Below are positions 1 to 8,778 of a stretch of DNA of 64,000 bases, in pieces. The stretch's first letter is position 1. Each line of letters starts with the position of its first letter. The position numbers were made by a program, and so were the translations under genes. The notes beneath the pieces were generated by a model that had not been told where the DNA came from, did not search any database, and saw only the letters and a list, made by a program, of their open reading frames with translations. The stretch is from Idiomarina seosinensis_A (GTDB lineage: Bacteria; Pseudomonadota; Gammaproteobacteria; Enterobacterales; Alteromonadaceae), in the NCBI RefSeq assembly GCF_044797955.1, contig NZ_CP085211.1:2170001-2234000 (forward strand). Direction: 5' to 3'.

Positions 1-1047
1 GAAGCATTGCTCCTAGACTGGTACCACACCGGGATGAATGCGTTTGAACAGTGTAATCCTGTTGGGCGCGCTGTCTATGACAAATTTAAAGACGCCCTCG
101 ACGGCACGCTAAGCAGTGCCGACGAGGTTCCTGCCGAATTAATCCAGGCGACCCAGGCGTACCACCAACAGTTGCTCGACGAGGTTGAATCGGGTCGTGA
201 CCGCTTACAGGAGCTCAACGCTTGTCGCCCGCGCCAAGCTGAGCAAATCATTAGTCAAATAGAAGCAGACAGCGACAGTGATGCGCTGTACGACTTTATG
301 ACCGCTTTTTGGGACCGTTTTGGTGTCAACGCCGAGGTGCTCGATGAAAACCGCTTGTTTGTAAAACCAAGTGAGCATATGCGGGTCCCCGCAATACCCG
401 GGCTGGATGACGAAGGTATGACGGTTACAGTGGACAGGACGACTGCTCAGGCTTTCGAGGATATTGAGTTTTTAAGCTGGGACCACCCCCATGTGCAGGC
501 AGCAATTGAGCTGCTAACACTGGAAGATTTCGGCAGTGTCTGCGTCGCCCGTTTACAAAATAAGGCCTTACCGGCCGGCGCATGGTTTCTTGAACTGGAC
601 TATGTCGCGGATGTCGCTGCTGCGCCAGCTCTTGCTGCCCAGGAATTTTTCCCTCAGCAACGGCTGCGAATTTTACTCGACAGCCAGGGTCGTGAACTCA
701 GTGCAAAAGTTCCGCGTGACGCATTAACTCAGCAGGCGAGCTTTTTGGATAAAAAAACTGCCCGCCAAATCGTCAAGCAATTACGTGATACGGCGCGCTC
801 TTTTATAGAACAGCAACAGTCTGTGGCTGAGCAATGGGTTGCCGGGCAGGCCACCGCTGCACAAGAGCAAGCAGAGCAGCAGCTCAAAAAGCAAAAACAA
901 CGCCTGCTGAGGCTACAAGAACGTAACCCATCAGTGCGCGATGATGAAATAGACGCTGTCGAGCAACGTCAACAACTGTTGCAGGAGGCGTTACAACAGC
1001 CAACTTTATCCTTGTATGCGATCCGTATTTTGGTTAATCAGCCCTAG
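1..1047 (+). CDS. rapA: RNA polymerase-associated ATPase RapA, C-terminal part (5' end outside window)
   Basis: The open frame runs in from the left edge, so only about 348 C-terminal residues are visible; the family is about 970 residues long. RapA (HepA) is a Swi2/Snf2-type ATPase that binds RNA polymerase and helps recycle it after transcription. The visible part lies beyond the helicase motifs and matches the RapA C-terminal region: the WYHxGxxAFEQ-NPxGRxVYD stretch near the edge, a SWDHPHVQAAIELL block, and a Gln/Glu-rich helical tail. The stop codon directly abuts the rluA start, and rapA-rluA adjacency is also seen in E. coli, which supports the call. No ATPase residues can be judged here. 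Confidence 0.88.
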   Translation, partial: EALLLDWYHTGMNAFEQCNPVGRAVYDKFKDALDGTLSSADEVPAELIQATQAYHQQLLDEVESGRDRLQELNACRPRQAEQIISQIEADSDSDALYDFMTAFWDRFGVNAEVLDENRLFVKPSEHMRVPAIPGLDDEGMTVTVDRTTAQAFEDIEFLSWDHPHVQAAIELLTLEDFGSVCVARLQNKALPAGAWFLELDYVADVAAAPALAAQEFFPQQRLRILLDSQGRELSAKVPRDALTQQASFLDKKTARQIVKQLRDTARSFIEQQQSVAEQWVAGQATAAQEQAEQQLKKQKQRLLRLQERNPSVRDDEIDAVEQRQQLLQEALQQPTLSLYAIRILVNQP

Positions 1048-1707
1048 ATGGCGCTTTTACATTATCACCCACCGCTGCAGCCTTACCTAAAGCTGCTGTT
1101 TCGCGATGAACACCTGTTGGTGGTTGAAAAGCCCAGTGGGTTATTAAGTGTTCCCGGCAAAGCCCGGGAACACTATGACTCGGTTTACAGTCGCATCACC
1201 CGCGTGTTGCCGGAAGCTAAACTGGTACATCGTCTGGATATGGCAACATCGGGGATTATTTTATTTGCCAATGGTCGGGCAGCCCAAAGTCATTTGAGCC
1301 GTCAGTTTCAGCAGCGCATACCGAAAAAAGTCTACCATGCGAGGGTTGCCGGTTGTCCTCCGGCTCAACAGGGCTGGATTGACCTGCCACTTTGCTGTGA
1401 CTGGCCCAATCGGCCACGTCAGCAGGTTGATTATCAAAACGGTAAGCCGAGTCAAACCTATTACCGGGTGATCACTACCGACGCCAACTCCAGTTTACTC
1501 GAGCTCAGTCCTTATACCGGTCGCTCTCACCAACTACGGGTTCATTTGCAGGCGCTGGGTTGCCCGATTCTGGGCGATAAGTTTTATGCTCATGCAGCAG
1601 CTTTTGAGGCTGCCCCAAGACTGTTGTTACACGCACACCGATTAGAATTTCAGCACCCGGTTAGCGAACACTGGCTAACCTTTACCAGCCCCACCCCCTT
1701 TCAATAA
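1048..1707 (+). CDS. rluA: 23S rRNA Psi746 / tRNA Psi32 dual-specificity pseudouridine synthase RluA
   Basis: RluA isomerises uridine to pseudouridine at position 746 of 23S rRNA and position 32 of some tRNAs. The 219-residue length is normal for RluA. The catalytic HRLD signature is at residues 61-64, placing the catalytic aspartate at 64, as in E. coli RluA. The later GRSHQLRVHLQALG and PILGDKFY motifs are typical of the RluA/RluC/RluD family. There is no N-terminal S4 domain, which favours RluA over RluC or RluD. The ATG starts on the base after the rapA stop, so the two genes are very likely co-transcribed. Confidence 0.95.
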   Translation: MALLHYHPPLQPYLKLLFRDEHLLVVEKPSGLLSVPGKAREHYDSVYSRITRVLPEAKLVHRLDMATSGIILFANGRAAQSHLSRQFQQRIPKKVYHARVAGCPPAQQGWIDLPLCCDWPNRPRQQVDYQNGKPSQTYYRVITTDANSSLLELSPYTGRSHQLRVHLQALGCPILGDKFYAHAAAFEAAPRLLLHAHRLEFQHPVSEHWLTFTSPTPFQ

Positions 1708-1745
1708 ACAACTCAAGATAATCAGCACTTGCCCGATAAGAAGGT

Positions 1746-2546
1746 ATGACTAAGCGCCTTTTGTTGATTGTGATTGCCCTTTGCACTGTGTCCTATTATG
1801 CTCACAGCGCGCCGCCCGTGAACGATCTGCAGCGCTACCTGCCACCAGACCAGCTGGTCTGGCTAGAGACCGATAACGACGACCGTTACCTGGCGTTATA
1901 CCAGCAGCCAATGGTTAGTTTTGCCCGTGGTTACATGGTTCATCTGCCCAACTGGAACTTACATCCGCTGCAATCGCCGCTAATTTCCCATTTGTACCAG
2001 CAGGCTCCGCTGTTTGGCTGGCATAGCTGGGCTTTGGTGCCCCCCTCCCGGGCAATCCGTCAGCACCAACTACAGCAACATCAATCTGGCTCGGTTTACT
2101 ACCAGCCGGTCGATCAAAGCTTTTTTGACCAACCCATAGAAGCTCTGGCTCAACGGATAACCCAGCTAAATGAAGAAGTTGTTGACGAGCCCGGGTTTTC
2201 TGTCTGGGTGGTTGAAGGCATTACCGCGGCAATAGCTGTTAAGCTTCTGACGGAACGTCCGGAACTGATGCCGGACACTCTGATTGTCATCGATATGTAT
2301 TTGCCTCAGCGCCAGCTTAACAATGAGGTTGCTGAGCAACTAAGTCAGCTGCAGCTGCCAGTCCTTGATATTTACACTGCAAACGCTAACGCCTGGGCAG
2401 CGAAAAGCCAACCCAAGCGACAACAGTACAGTCAGAAGCACCAGCATGTTAATTACCGTCAACAGGCTCTGCTTAGCAGCGCTGCAACGGCTCCACAGGA
2501 GCTTACGCGGGCAATCAAAGGCTGGCTTAAACATCAGGGGTTTTAA
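1746..2546 (+). CDS. DUF3530-family exported protein (alpha/beta-hydrolase-like)
   Basis: This 266-residue protein has a hydrophobic N-terminus (residues about 4-20) ending in HSA-P, consistent with export by a Sec signal peptide. The pattern of an MVHLPNWNLHP block near residue 70, a GWHSWALVPPS block near 95 and a central VVEGITAAIA strand-turn-helix resembles DUF3530, a group related to alpha/beta hydrolases. At the usual nucleophile elbow (GxSxG) the sequence reads E157-G-I-T160-A, so the serine appears to be absent. Function is unknown. The gene follows rluA by 38 bases and is convergent with djlA; the two genes share a TTAA that supplies both stop codons. Confidence 0.6.
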   Translation: MTKRLLLIVIALCTVSYYAHSAPPVNDLQRYLPPDQLVWLETDNDDRYLALYQQPMVSFARGYMVHLPNWNLHPLQSPLISHLYQQAPLFGWHSWALVPPSRAIRQHQLQQHQSGSVYYQPVDQSFFDQPIEALAQRITQLNEEVVDEPGFSVWVVEGITAAIAVKLLTERPELMPDTLIVIDMYLPQRQLNNEVAEQLSQLQLPVLDIYTANANAWAAKSQPKRQQYSQKHQHVNYRQQALLSSAATAPQELTRAIKGWLKHQGF

Positions 2547-3373
2547 CGCATACTGCGCTGACTTTTTATCGTATCGTAAGCGGCCTGGATATCCCTGGCT
2601 CGTTCCTGTGCCTCTTTCATGACTTCGTCCGGCAAGCCTTTTGATGCCAATTTATCAGGGTGGTGCCGAGCCATCAGTTTTCGATAAGCCTTTTTGATTT
2701 CTGCATCGGACTGCGTGGATGTAACACCCAGTACCTGATAAGCATCTTTAAGATCGTCTTCGCTACTGCGCTGTTGTTGCCGGCCCTGACTCTGCTGATG
2801 CCTTTGATGGAAGCGAAAAGCAGCTTTTTGCATTGTCAGCCACTGATCAATTTGGAAACGCGTAAAGCCCAGATTTTTACCGACCGTTACCAGCACTTCG
2901 TGCTCTGCCTTATCAAGTACACCGTCGTTTAACGCCAGCGCCATCAGCTGCTCCATAAACAACTGCAAAACATCACGGTTGCCATAAAAGGCCTCACGAA
3001 ACGCCGTCACTTCTTTTTCCAGCGGGAAGCCCGGCTGTTTGCCCTCTCTAAATGCATCCTGTGCTTCACTTCGCGCCTCACCCGTTAAGCGCAGCCGGTC
3101 CATTAAAGCACTTGCCTGGGCAATATCCTGGTCGGTTACACGACCCTTGGCCTTTGCGAGATGCCCCATGACGGCAAACAGTGTGTACAAAAATGTAGCG
3201 TCAGCGACCGCTTTGTCGGCACCAAATAAAAACTGTCCGAAGCCTCCTTTACGGGTAAAGTCCTGGGCCATGCCCCGGTCAAACCAATGGCCGATAAAGG
3301 CCCCGATCACTGCACCCGGGATCCGCAAAAACAAATAGCCGGCAACGGCACCAATAACTTTACCCCAAATCAT
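2543..3373 (-). CDS. djlA: Membrane-anchored DnaJ-like co-chaperone DjlA
   Basis: DjlA is an inner-membrane co-chaperone that stimulates DnaK and influences envelope stress signalling. The N-terminus has a Gly/Ala-rich membrane segment (residues about 5-30, with GAVAGYLFLRIPGAVIGAFIG-type spacing). The middle resembles a TerB-like helical domain (about 55-180), followed by a Gln/Arg-rich linker (about 190-205) and a C-terminal J domain with HPD at residues 238-240. The 276-residue length and domain order match DjlA. The gene is last in the amgK-murU-djlA operon, and its ATG lies 14 bases inside the end of murU. Confidence 0.92.
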   Translation of the reverse strand: MIWGKVIGAVAGYLFLRIPGAVIGAFIGHWFDRGMAQDFTRKGGFGQFLFGADKAVADATFLYTLFAVMGHLAKAKGRVTDQDIAQASALMDRLRLTGEARSEAQDAFREGKQPGFPLEKEVTAFREAFYGNRDVLQLFMEQLMALALNDGVLDKAEHEVLVTVGKNLGFTRFQIDQWLTMQKAAFRFHQRHQQSQGRQQQRSSEDDLKDAYQVLGVTSTQSDAEIKKAYRKLMARHHPDKLASKGLPDEVMKEAQERARDIQAAYDTIKSQRSMR

Positions 3374-4052
3374 GAGAACCCCGTAATTGTTGATTTAATT
3401 GTTGCAACCGCTGCGGTGTTCCGACATCGGTCCAAAGATTGTCATCGACGATGCTGGCCGCTAGTGTTTTTCGCGCTATACCCTGCTCGAAAAAAGGCCG
3501 TAAGGCGAGCCTATCAACCGCTTGTCCGGTAAACATTTGCGGCCGGTAAAGACCCATACCGGCGTAAGTATAACTCAACCGGTCGCTCTGCTTCGTTGTC
3601 AGTCTACCATTAACGACCGCAAAGTCGCCGTCAGGATTGTGGTCGGGGTTAGGCACCATCATTAAATGTGCCAGATCATGATCAGCCAGAGTCCTGGGTA
3701 GCGCAGCAAAAGGCAGTCCACTAAACACATCAGCATTAATTAACCAAAAAGGGTCTGTCCCCAACAATGGCAACGCGTTAATAATACCACCGGCAGTTTC
3801 CAGGCCGCCCTCAGGCTCGGCTGAGTAGCGAATAGTAAGCCCCCATCGGCTACCATCCCCCAGTTTCGCTTCAATTTTATCACCACACCAGGCATGATTA
3901 ATGATCACTTCTTTAACGTTTACTGCTGCTAACTTTTGTAAGTGATACTCAATTAATGGCTGCCCGTTAACAGTGAGCAGCGGCTTTGCCGTGCTATCGG
4001 TCAAAGGCCGCATTCTTTCTCCGCGTCCGGCGGCCAAAATCATGGCCTTCAT
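3360..4052 (-). CDS. murU: N-acetylmuramate alpha-1-phosphate uridylyltransferase MurU
   Basis: MurU converts MurNAc-1-phosphate plus UTP to UDP-MurNAc in the recycling route that bypasses de novo synthesis and fosfomycin-sensitive MurA. The N-terminus MKAMILAAGRGERMRPLT is the nucleotidyltransferase GxGxRMxPxT signature, followed by KPLL and later a conserved NADVF motif that should hold a metal-binding Asp. I chose the ATG at 4052, giving 230 residues, because it overlaps the amgK stop as ATGA; an in-frame TTG 12 bases upstream is less likely. Pairing with the sugar kinase AmgK immediately upstream is the best support for MurU over other sugar nucleotidyltransferases. Confidence 0.9.
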   Translation of the reverse strand: MKAMILAAGRGERMRPLTDSTAKPLLTVNGQPLIEYHLQKLAAVNVKEVIINHAWCGDKIEAKLGDGSRWGLTIRYSAEPEGGLETAGGIINALPLLGTDPFWLINADVFSGLPFAALPRTLADHDLAHLMMVPNPDHNPDGDFAVVNGRLTTKQSDRLSYTYAGMGLYRPQMFTGQAVDRLALRPFFEQGIARKTLAASIVDDNLWTDVGTPQRLQQLNQQLRGSHDLG

Positions 4053-5050
4053 TGCGTCTCCCAACGTTTGATTACTTTACTGGACAACCATTGATGATAG
4101 CGCTCCAGTTCTTTGTAGTGAGCACTTACCGACTGTAAATAGTCTAAGGTTCTGGGAACATCCTGCAAATAGGCAGGCTTATCGTCACGATGCGCAAGCC
4201 GCGCAAAAATACCGGCCGCTTTGGTGTGCCGTTGCAACCCCATCCAGTCAAACCAGCGCTGCCATTGTGCCTGCGTTACTGTCCGGGTCAGTACTTCCTG
4301 CTGTTGCAACTGAACACGTAAAAAATCACTCAGTTCAGTAACTATTTCTGCTGGCCACTGGATATAACAATCACGAAGCAACGACACCGCATCGTAGGTG
4401 ATTGGGCCAAGCACTGCATCCTGAAAATCAATAACACCAATCTCATCGTTATCTAACAGCATCAGGTTACGCGAGTGGTAATCCCGATGCACTCCGACCT
4501 GCGGTTGTTGTAGCGCATTGTCTATCATTAATTGGCAAAATTCACTCCAGACCTCTTCATCCTCACTGTCCCACTGCCAATGAAGGTGGTGTTCTAATAG
4601 CCACTCCTTAAACAACGATAATTCACGCATTAGCATCTCGCGATCGAACGTTGGAAGCGGTCCAAGGCGGGTGTCAGTTACTGACATTATATTTGGCAGG
4701 ATTTCCAGTGCTTTCGTGTAATAAGAGCGCGCATTTCGTGGGTGCAGCTTACTCAGCAACAGGATTTGTCCAAAATCAGATTGCAGCATAAATCCGTGCT
4801 CGCGTTGCACGGCAATAATCGCAGGCACTTTAACATCAGCTTGCTGATAAGCATCAGCTACGGCAATAAAAGGGGCCATATCCTCTTTGTCAGGTGGGCA
4901 ATCTACCGCAATTAAGCTTTGCTTTCCGTCGGCAACACGAAAATAGCGGCGAAAGCTCGCATCACCGGACACCACTTCCAGCTGCGGCTGATGAACACCG
5001 GTTTGCGCTTCGCACCAGGCTTTTAATTCAATTTCTCTGTTTTTAACCAC
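4049..5050 (-). CDS. amgK: N-acetylmuramate/N-acetylglucosamine anomeric kinase AmgK
   Basis: AmgK phosphorylates MurNAc (and GlcNAc) at C1, the step before MurU. The protein has the aminoglycoside-phosphotransferase fold signature: an N-terminal GDASFRRYFRV nucleotide-binding segment, the catalytic-loop motif VHRDYHSRNLML, and the metal-binding IDFQDAVLGP. The start is ambiguous. A TTG at 5077 would give 342 residues, but the GTG at 5050 has a good GGGAGA ribosome-binding site 8-9 bases upstream and gives 333 residues, so I prefer it. The gene is divergent from lptD across a short intergenic region, an arrangement I recall from pseudomonads, where AmgK was characterised. Confidence 0.9.
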   Translation of the reverse strand: MVKNREIELKAWCEAQTGVHQPQLEVVSGDASFRRYFRVADGKQSLIAVDCPPDKEDMAPFIAVADAYQQADVKVPAIIAVQREHGFMLQSDFGQILLLSKLHPRNARSYYTKALEILPNIMSVTDTRLGPLPTFDREMLMRELSLFKEWLLEHHLHWQWDSEDEEVWSEFCQLMIDNALQQPQVGVHRDYHSRNLMLLDNDEIGVIDFQDAVLGPITYDAVSLLRDCYIQWPAEIVTELSDFLRVQLQQQEVLTRTVTQAQWQRWFDWMGLQRHTKAAGIFARLAHRDDKPAYLQDVPRTLDYLQSVSAHYKELERYHQWLSSKVIKRWETQ

Positions 5051-5178
5051 AATTATTCTCCCGCTTGGTGACAGCAAACAGACCTTGTATCAAATAGCGA
5101 AATTACCAAAATTGCTATATCATAGCATCCGCGCTAAACAATCTTTACAGCACACATTAAACTAAACGGATTTCGCCT

Positions 5179-7467
5179 TTGTCGGTAAGTTCAAAACTCA
5201 TAACGCATACATTGCTGAGCCTCTGCCTTTTTGCGCCTCCGGCAGCCGCTTTGCAGAGTAATGCTAATACTACTTCTCGTGATTGCCGCTCACCCGGCCA
5301 GTCTTTTGAGTTTGAGGCGCCTGATTTTGACTCATCGTTAAAACCGGGGTCAATTGCAGTTTACTCTGATCGAGCAGAAATATTCACCGGGCAGAGCGCT
5401 AATTTCACCGGCGATGTATTAATACAACGGAATAACCAGTGGCTTATCACTGAGTCGGCCAGCATTGACCAGTCAACCCGCTCCATTCGGGCGACAGAAG
5501 GTGTACGCTTCACTGATGGCTTTATTCAGGTAAGTGGTCAGGCTTTTTTATTTGACGGTGAGCAGGAACAAGCTCAGCTAACTGATACCGAATATCAGAT
5601 GGCAAACACTAACGCTCGTGGCAGGGCGGAACAGTTAAATCTGTCGGCACAAAGGGTCAGTCTGCTTAACTCCAGTTTTACTACTTGTCCCAGTAATGAC
5701 CCTGCCTGGCAGCTCACCGCTGAACGTATTGAGATTACTGAGACAAGTGATTACGGTAAAGCCTGGGGGGCAAAGCTTGAACTGTTTGATGTGCCGGTCT
5801 TTTACTTACCCTATTTTACGTTTCCGGTAACCGATCAGCGTAAATCGGGCTTACTGTTTCCTACCATTGATTCCTCTTCGAATAACGGTCTGGAAATTGA
5901 AACGCCCTACTACCTGAACATCGCTGAAAACATGGACGCTACCATCGCACCGGTCTGGATGAGCGAACGGGGTCTTATGGTAAAAGGTGAATATCGGTAC
6001 TTGTTCAGCCAAACGAGTGGACAAATTAATCTCGAATTTCTGCCCAGCGATAATGCCCGCGCTGATGGTGAAGATCGCTACCTTTGGCATGTCAGCCATA
6101 GCACTGATTTTGCACAAGACTGGAGTGCCTTCATTGATGCAACGCACATTAGCGATGACAATTATTTAACCGACTTTGGCAGCGATTTCGCCGGGCGTGC
6201 CGATACACACTTGTATCGAGTGGCACAAGTCGATTACAACAGCCAAAGCCTGCATTTCCGGATACGTTCGGAAGACTATAAATTGCTGGGCCAATACCGC
6301 AGCCCTTACCGCACGCTCCCGCAACTTAGCCTTACTTTTCACCAGCCCGAACCTACGGGGTTAAGTTGGAGCTGGTATAACGAGTTAACTTACTTTCAAA
6401 ACCAGGAGCAGAGCAATCGCTACGCCACCCGGCTGCATACAGCTCCATCCGTGTCCTATACCATTGAACAACCCGCTTACGATGCAGAAGCTGAATTTAA
6501 CTATCTGGTTACTCACTACCGCCAGCAAAGTGATTTGCCATTACTGCAGGAACGGGTAACCCGAAGTCTGCCCCGGGCGCGAGTCCGCGGCAGGCTGCAT
6601 CTGGAACGCTATTTTGAAAGCTCCGGCAGCTCAATGCGGCAAACTCTGGAGCCACAGATTCAATATTTGTATGTTCCTTATGAAAATCAGCAAAACATCG
6701 GCATTTATGACACCTCGCTGATGCAGGATGATTATCATGGGCTATTTCGTGCGCAACGGTTTTCGGGCCTGGACCGCATCGCCGAGGCTAACCAGGTTAC
6801 TTACGGAGCCAGCAGCAGTATCTTTAACCAAAAAGAACGTGAACTGCTGCGTGTCAATCTGGGCCAAATTTATTATTTTAGTGACAGCCGGACCCAGCTC
6901 CTCAGCGAGCAAACACAAGTAACCTCCAGCAACTCAGAGTGGGTAGCCGATTTAAACTGGTCAATTAATCCTAACTGGAGCCTGCGCAGCGCGATCCAGT
7001 ATGACACGGAACTAAACCGCACCCGCAAGAGTCAGACGGCATTGGAATATCGGCTTAATGAACGTAAGCTGTTGCAGGTGAATCACCGTAAAGCGACCAA
7101 TATTTTTAACAACGATATCGAACAGGTTGGTTCGCAGGCCGTTTGGGAACTGAGTAAACAGTGGCAGGTTGCGGCGAACGTTTATTATGACCTGGCAAAC
7201 GACCGGGTCAATGATGCCATTGTCGGGGTGCAGTACAGTAGTTGTTGCTGGGCCGTCCGGGTATCGGCCTACCGTCGGATCCATCGTGACCTTGAAGCGG
7301 ATATCGTGGCGGGAGCGGTTACTCCAAACCTTTCAACAGCAGAATTTGACAACGGTGTTAGCCTGCAGTTTATTATCAGTGGGCTGGGCACTGACAGCAG
7401 TAGTTTAATCGAGATGCTCGAGAAGAGCATATACGGCTATCGCCGGCCTTTTTATCTTAGTAACTAG
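5179..7467 (+). CDS. lptD: LPS-assembly outer membrane protein LptD
   Basis: LptD is the beta-barrel translocon that inserts lipopolysaccharide into the outer leaflet with the plug lipoprotein LptE. The 762-residue protein begins with a signal peptide ending near AAALQ (residue about 25), followed by an LptA-like periplasmic domain (about 50-200) and a long barrel. Four cysteines are placed as in E. coli LptD: Cys36 and Cys170 on the N-terminal side and the adjacent pair Cys689-Cys690 near the C-terminus, which form the interdomain disulfides. No ATG is near; the best start is TTG at 5179 with AACGGA upstream. It leads the lptD-surA-pdxA-rsmA-apaG-apaH run, so LptD is encoded beside the chaperone that assists its folding. 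Confidence 0.96.
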   Translation: MSVSSKLITHTLLSLCLFAPPAAALQSNANTTSRDCRSPGQSFEFEAPDFDSSLKPGSIAVYSDRAEIFTGQSANFTGDVLIQRNNQWLITESASIDQSTRSIRATEGVRFTDGFIQVSGQAFLFDGEQEQAQLTDTEYQMANTNARGRAEQLNLSAQRVSLLNSSFTTCPSNDPAWQLTAERIEITETSDYGKAWGAKLELFDVPVFYLPYFTFPVTDQRKSGLLFPTIDSSSNNGLEIETPYYLNIAENMDATIAPVWMSERGLMVKGEYRYLFSQTSGQINLEFLPSDNARADGEDRYLWHVSHSTDFAQDWSAFIDATHISDDNYLTDFGSDFAGRADTHLYRVAQVDYNSQSLHFRIRSEDYKLLGQYRSPYRTLPQLSLTFHQPEPTGLSWSWYNELTYFQNQEQSNRYATRLHTAPSVSYTIEQPAYDAEAEFNYLVTHYRQQSDLPLLQERVTRSLPRARVRGRLHLERYFESSGSSMRQTLEPQIQYLYVPYENQQNIGIYDTSLMQDDYHGLFRAQRFSGLDRIAEANQVTYGASSSIFNQKERELLRVNLGQIYYFSDSRTQLLSEQTQVTSSNSEWVADLNWSINPNWSLRSAIQYDTELNRTRKSQTALEYRLNERKLLQVNHRKATNIFNNDIEQVGSQAVWELSKQWQVAANVYYDLANDRVNDAIVGVQYSSCCWAVRVSAYRRIHRDLEADIVAGAVTPNLSTAEFDNGVSLQFIISGLGTDSSSLIEMLEKSIYGYRRPFYLSN

Positions 7468-7478
7468 TGGTAGGTATA

Positions 7479-8777
7479 ATGAAACATTTTGCGACTCTTT
7501 TCTTTGCGGTAACGGTGCTTGGGTTGTCTACCTTAACCGCGACGTTCGCAAACGCACAACAAACTATTGACCGGGTAGCGGTTATCGTTGATGAGGGCGT
7601 CATCCTGCAAAGTCAGATTGATCAGATGATAGAACAAGTCAAAAACAGCGAAAATTTTGATCGTTCAAATGCTCCCACTGACGAAGTACTTGAAACTCAG
7701 GTAACAGACCGTCTGGTGCTGCAGGAACTGCAGTTGCAAATGGCGGCACGTATGGGCGTTGAGGTCGGTGAATCACAGCTTGAACAAGCCATAGAGCGGA
7801 TCGCCAGCGAGCGCAACATGACCGCTCCGCAATTGCGTCAGCAAATAACCCAATCTGGTCAGGAATGGGCCACCTTTCGCGAGCAAATCAAAAACGAACT
7901 GATTACCTCTCAGGTTGAGCGGGCAGCTGTCCAGCGGCGGGTTAGTATTACTCCGCAGGAAGTGAACAACCTGGTCGAACTGATTGAAAATAATGAACAG
8001 GTACAGACAGAATACCGGCTAAGCCAAATATTAATTGCCAGCCCGTCTGATGCTACGCAACAGGAACAGGAACTTGCCAAGCAACGTGCCGAAACAGTGC
8101 TGGAACTGCTGGACGAAGGACAAGACTTCGCCGATTTGGCGATACGCTCATCCTCGGGCAATAATGCACTGGATGGCGGCGACTTAGGCTGGATGACCGA
8201 AAATACAATGCCAACGCTGTTTGCCGATGTGGTTAAAGGCAAAGCGGTCGGTGAGGTTGTCGGCCCGATCCGCAGTGGTGTTGGTTTCCATATTTTAAAA
8301 GTAGCCGATAAACGCGGCGAGCAACGGGTCGAGGTTCAGGAAGTTAAAGCCCGCCACATCCTGATTAAACCGTCGGTAATATTATCGGACAGCCGCGCCG
8401 AAAAAATGTTGACCGAATTTCGCCAACAGGTTCAGAACGATGAAAAAAGCTTTGATGAACTTGCCCGTGAGCACTCAGCGGATCCGGGTTCGGCCTCCCG
8501 CGGTGGTGATTTAGGCTGGGCAAGACCTGATAAATACGCGCCGGAATTTAAGCAAAAAGTACAAACGATTGAAAAAAACCGCATCAGCGAACCGTTTAAA
8601 TCCCAGTTTGGCTGGCATATTGTTGAAGTAACCGATCGCCGGACCCTTGATGCCACTCAGGAAAGCAAACAAGAGCGCGCTTACCAGATGCTATTTTCAC
8701 GTAAATTCAGAGAAGAGCTGGATAACTGGCAGCAGGAAATACGCGACCGGGCTTATGTTCGTAAAGTCGTAAATTAA
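7479..8777 (+). CDS. surA: Periplasmic peptidyl-prolyl isomerase and OMP chaperone SurA
   Basis: SurA escorts unfolded outer-membrane proteins, including LptD, across the periplasm. The signal peptide ends in TFANAQQ. The N-terminal chaperone helices (about 25-165) precede two parvulin domains, each with the GGDLGW motif: the first at roughly residues 170-275, the second at roughly 285-390, and a short C-terminal helix follows. I chose the ATG at 7479, preceded by GGTAGGT, giving 432 residues; the GTG at 7467 overlaps the lptD stop and would add four residues that make the signal peptide less typical. The gene follows lptD by 11 bases. Confidence 0.95.
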   Translation: MKHFATLFFAVTVLGLSTLTATFANAQQTIDRVAVIVDEGVILQSQIDQMIEQVKNSENFDRSNAPTDEVLETQVTDRLVLQELQLQMAARMGVEVGESQLEQAIERIASERNMTAPQLRQQITQSGQEWATFREQIKNELITSQVERAAVQRRVSITPQEVNNLVELIENNEQVQTEYRLSQILIASPSDATQQEQELAKQRAETVLELLDEGQDFADLAIRSSSGNNALDGGDLGWMTENTMPTLFADVVKGKAVGEVVGPIRSGVGFHILKVADKRGEQRVEVQEVKARHILIKPSVILSDSRAEKMLTEFRQQVQNDEKSFDELAREHSADPGSASRGGDLGWARPDKYAPEFKQKVQTIEKNRISEPFKSQFGWHIVEVTDRRTLDATQESKQERAYQMLFSRKFREELDNWQQEIRDRAYVRKVVN

Positions 8778-8778
8778 T

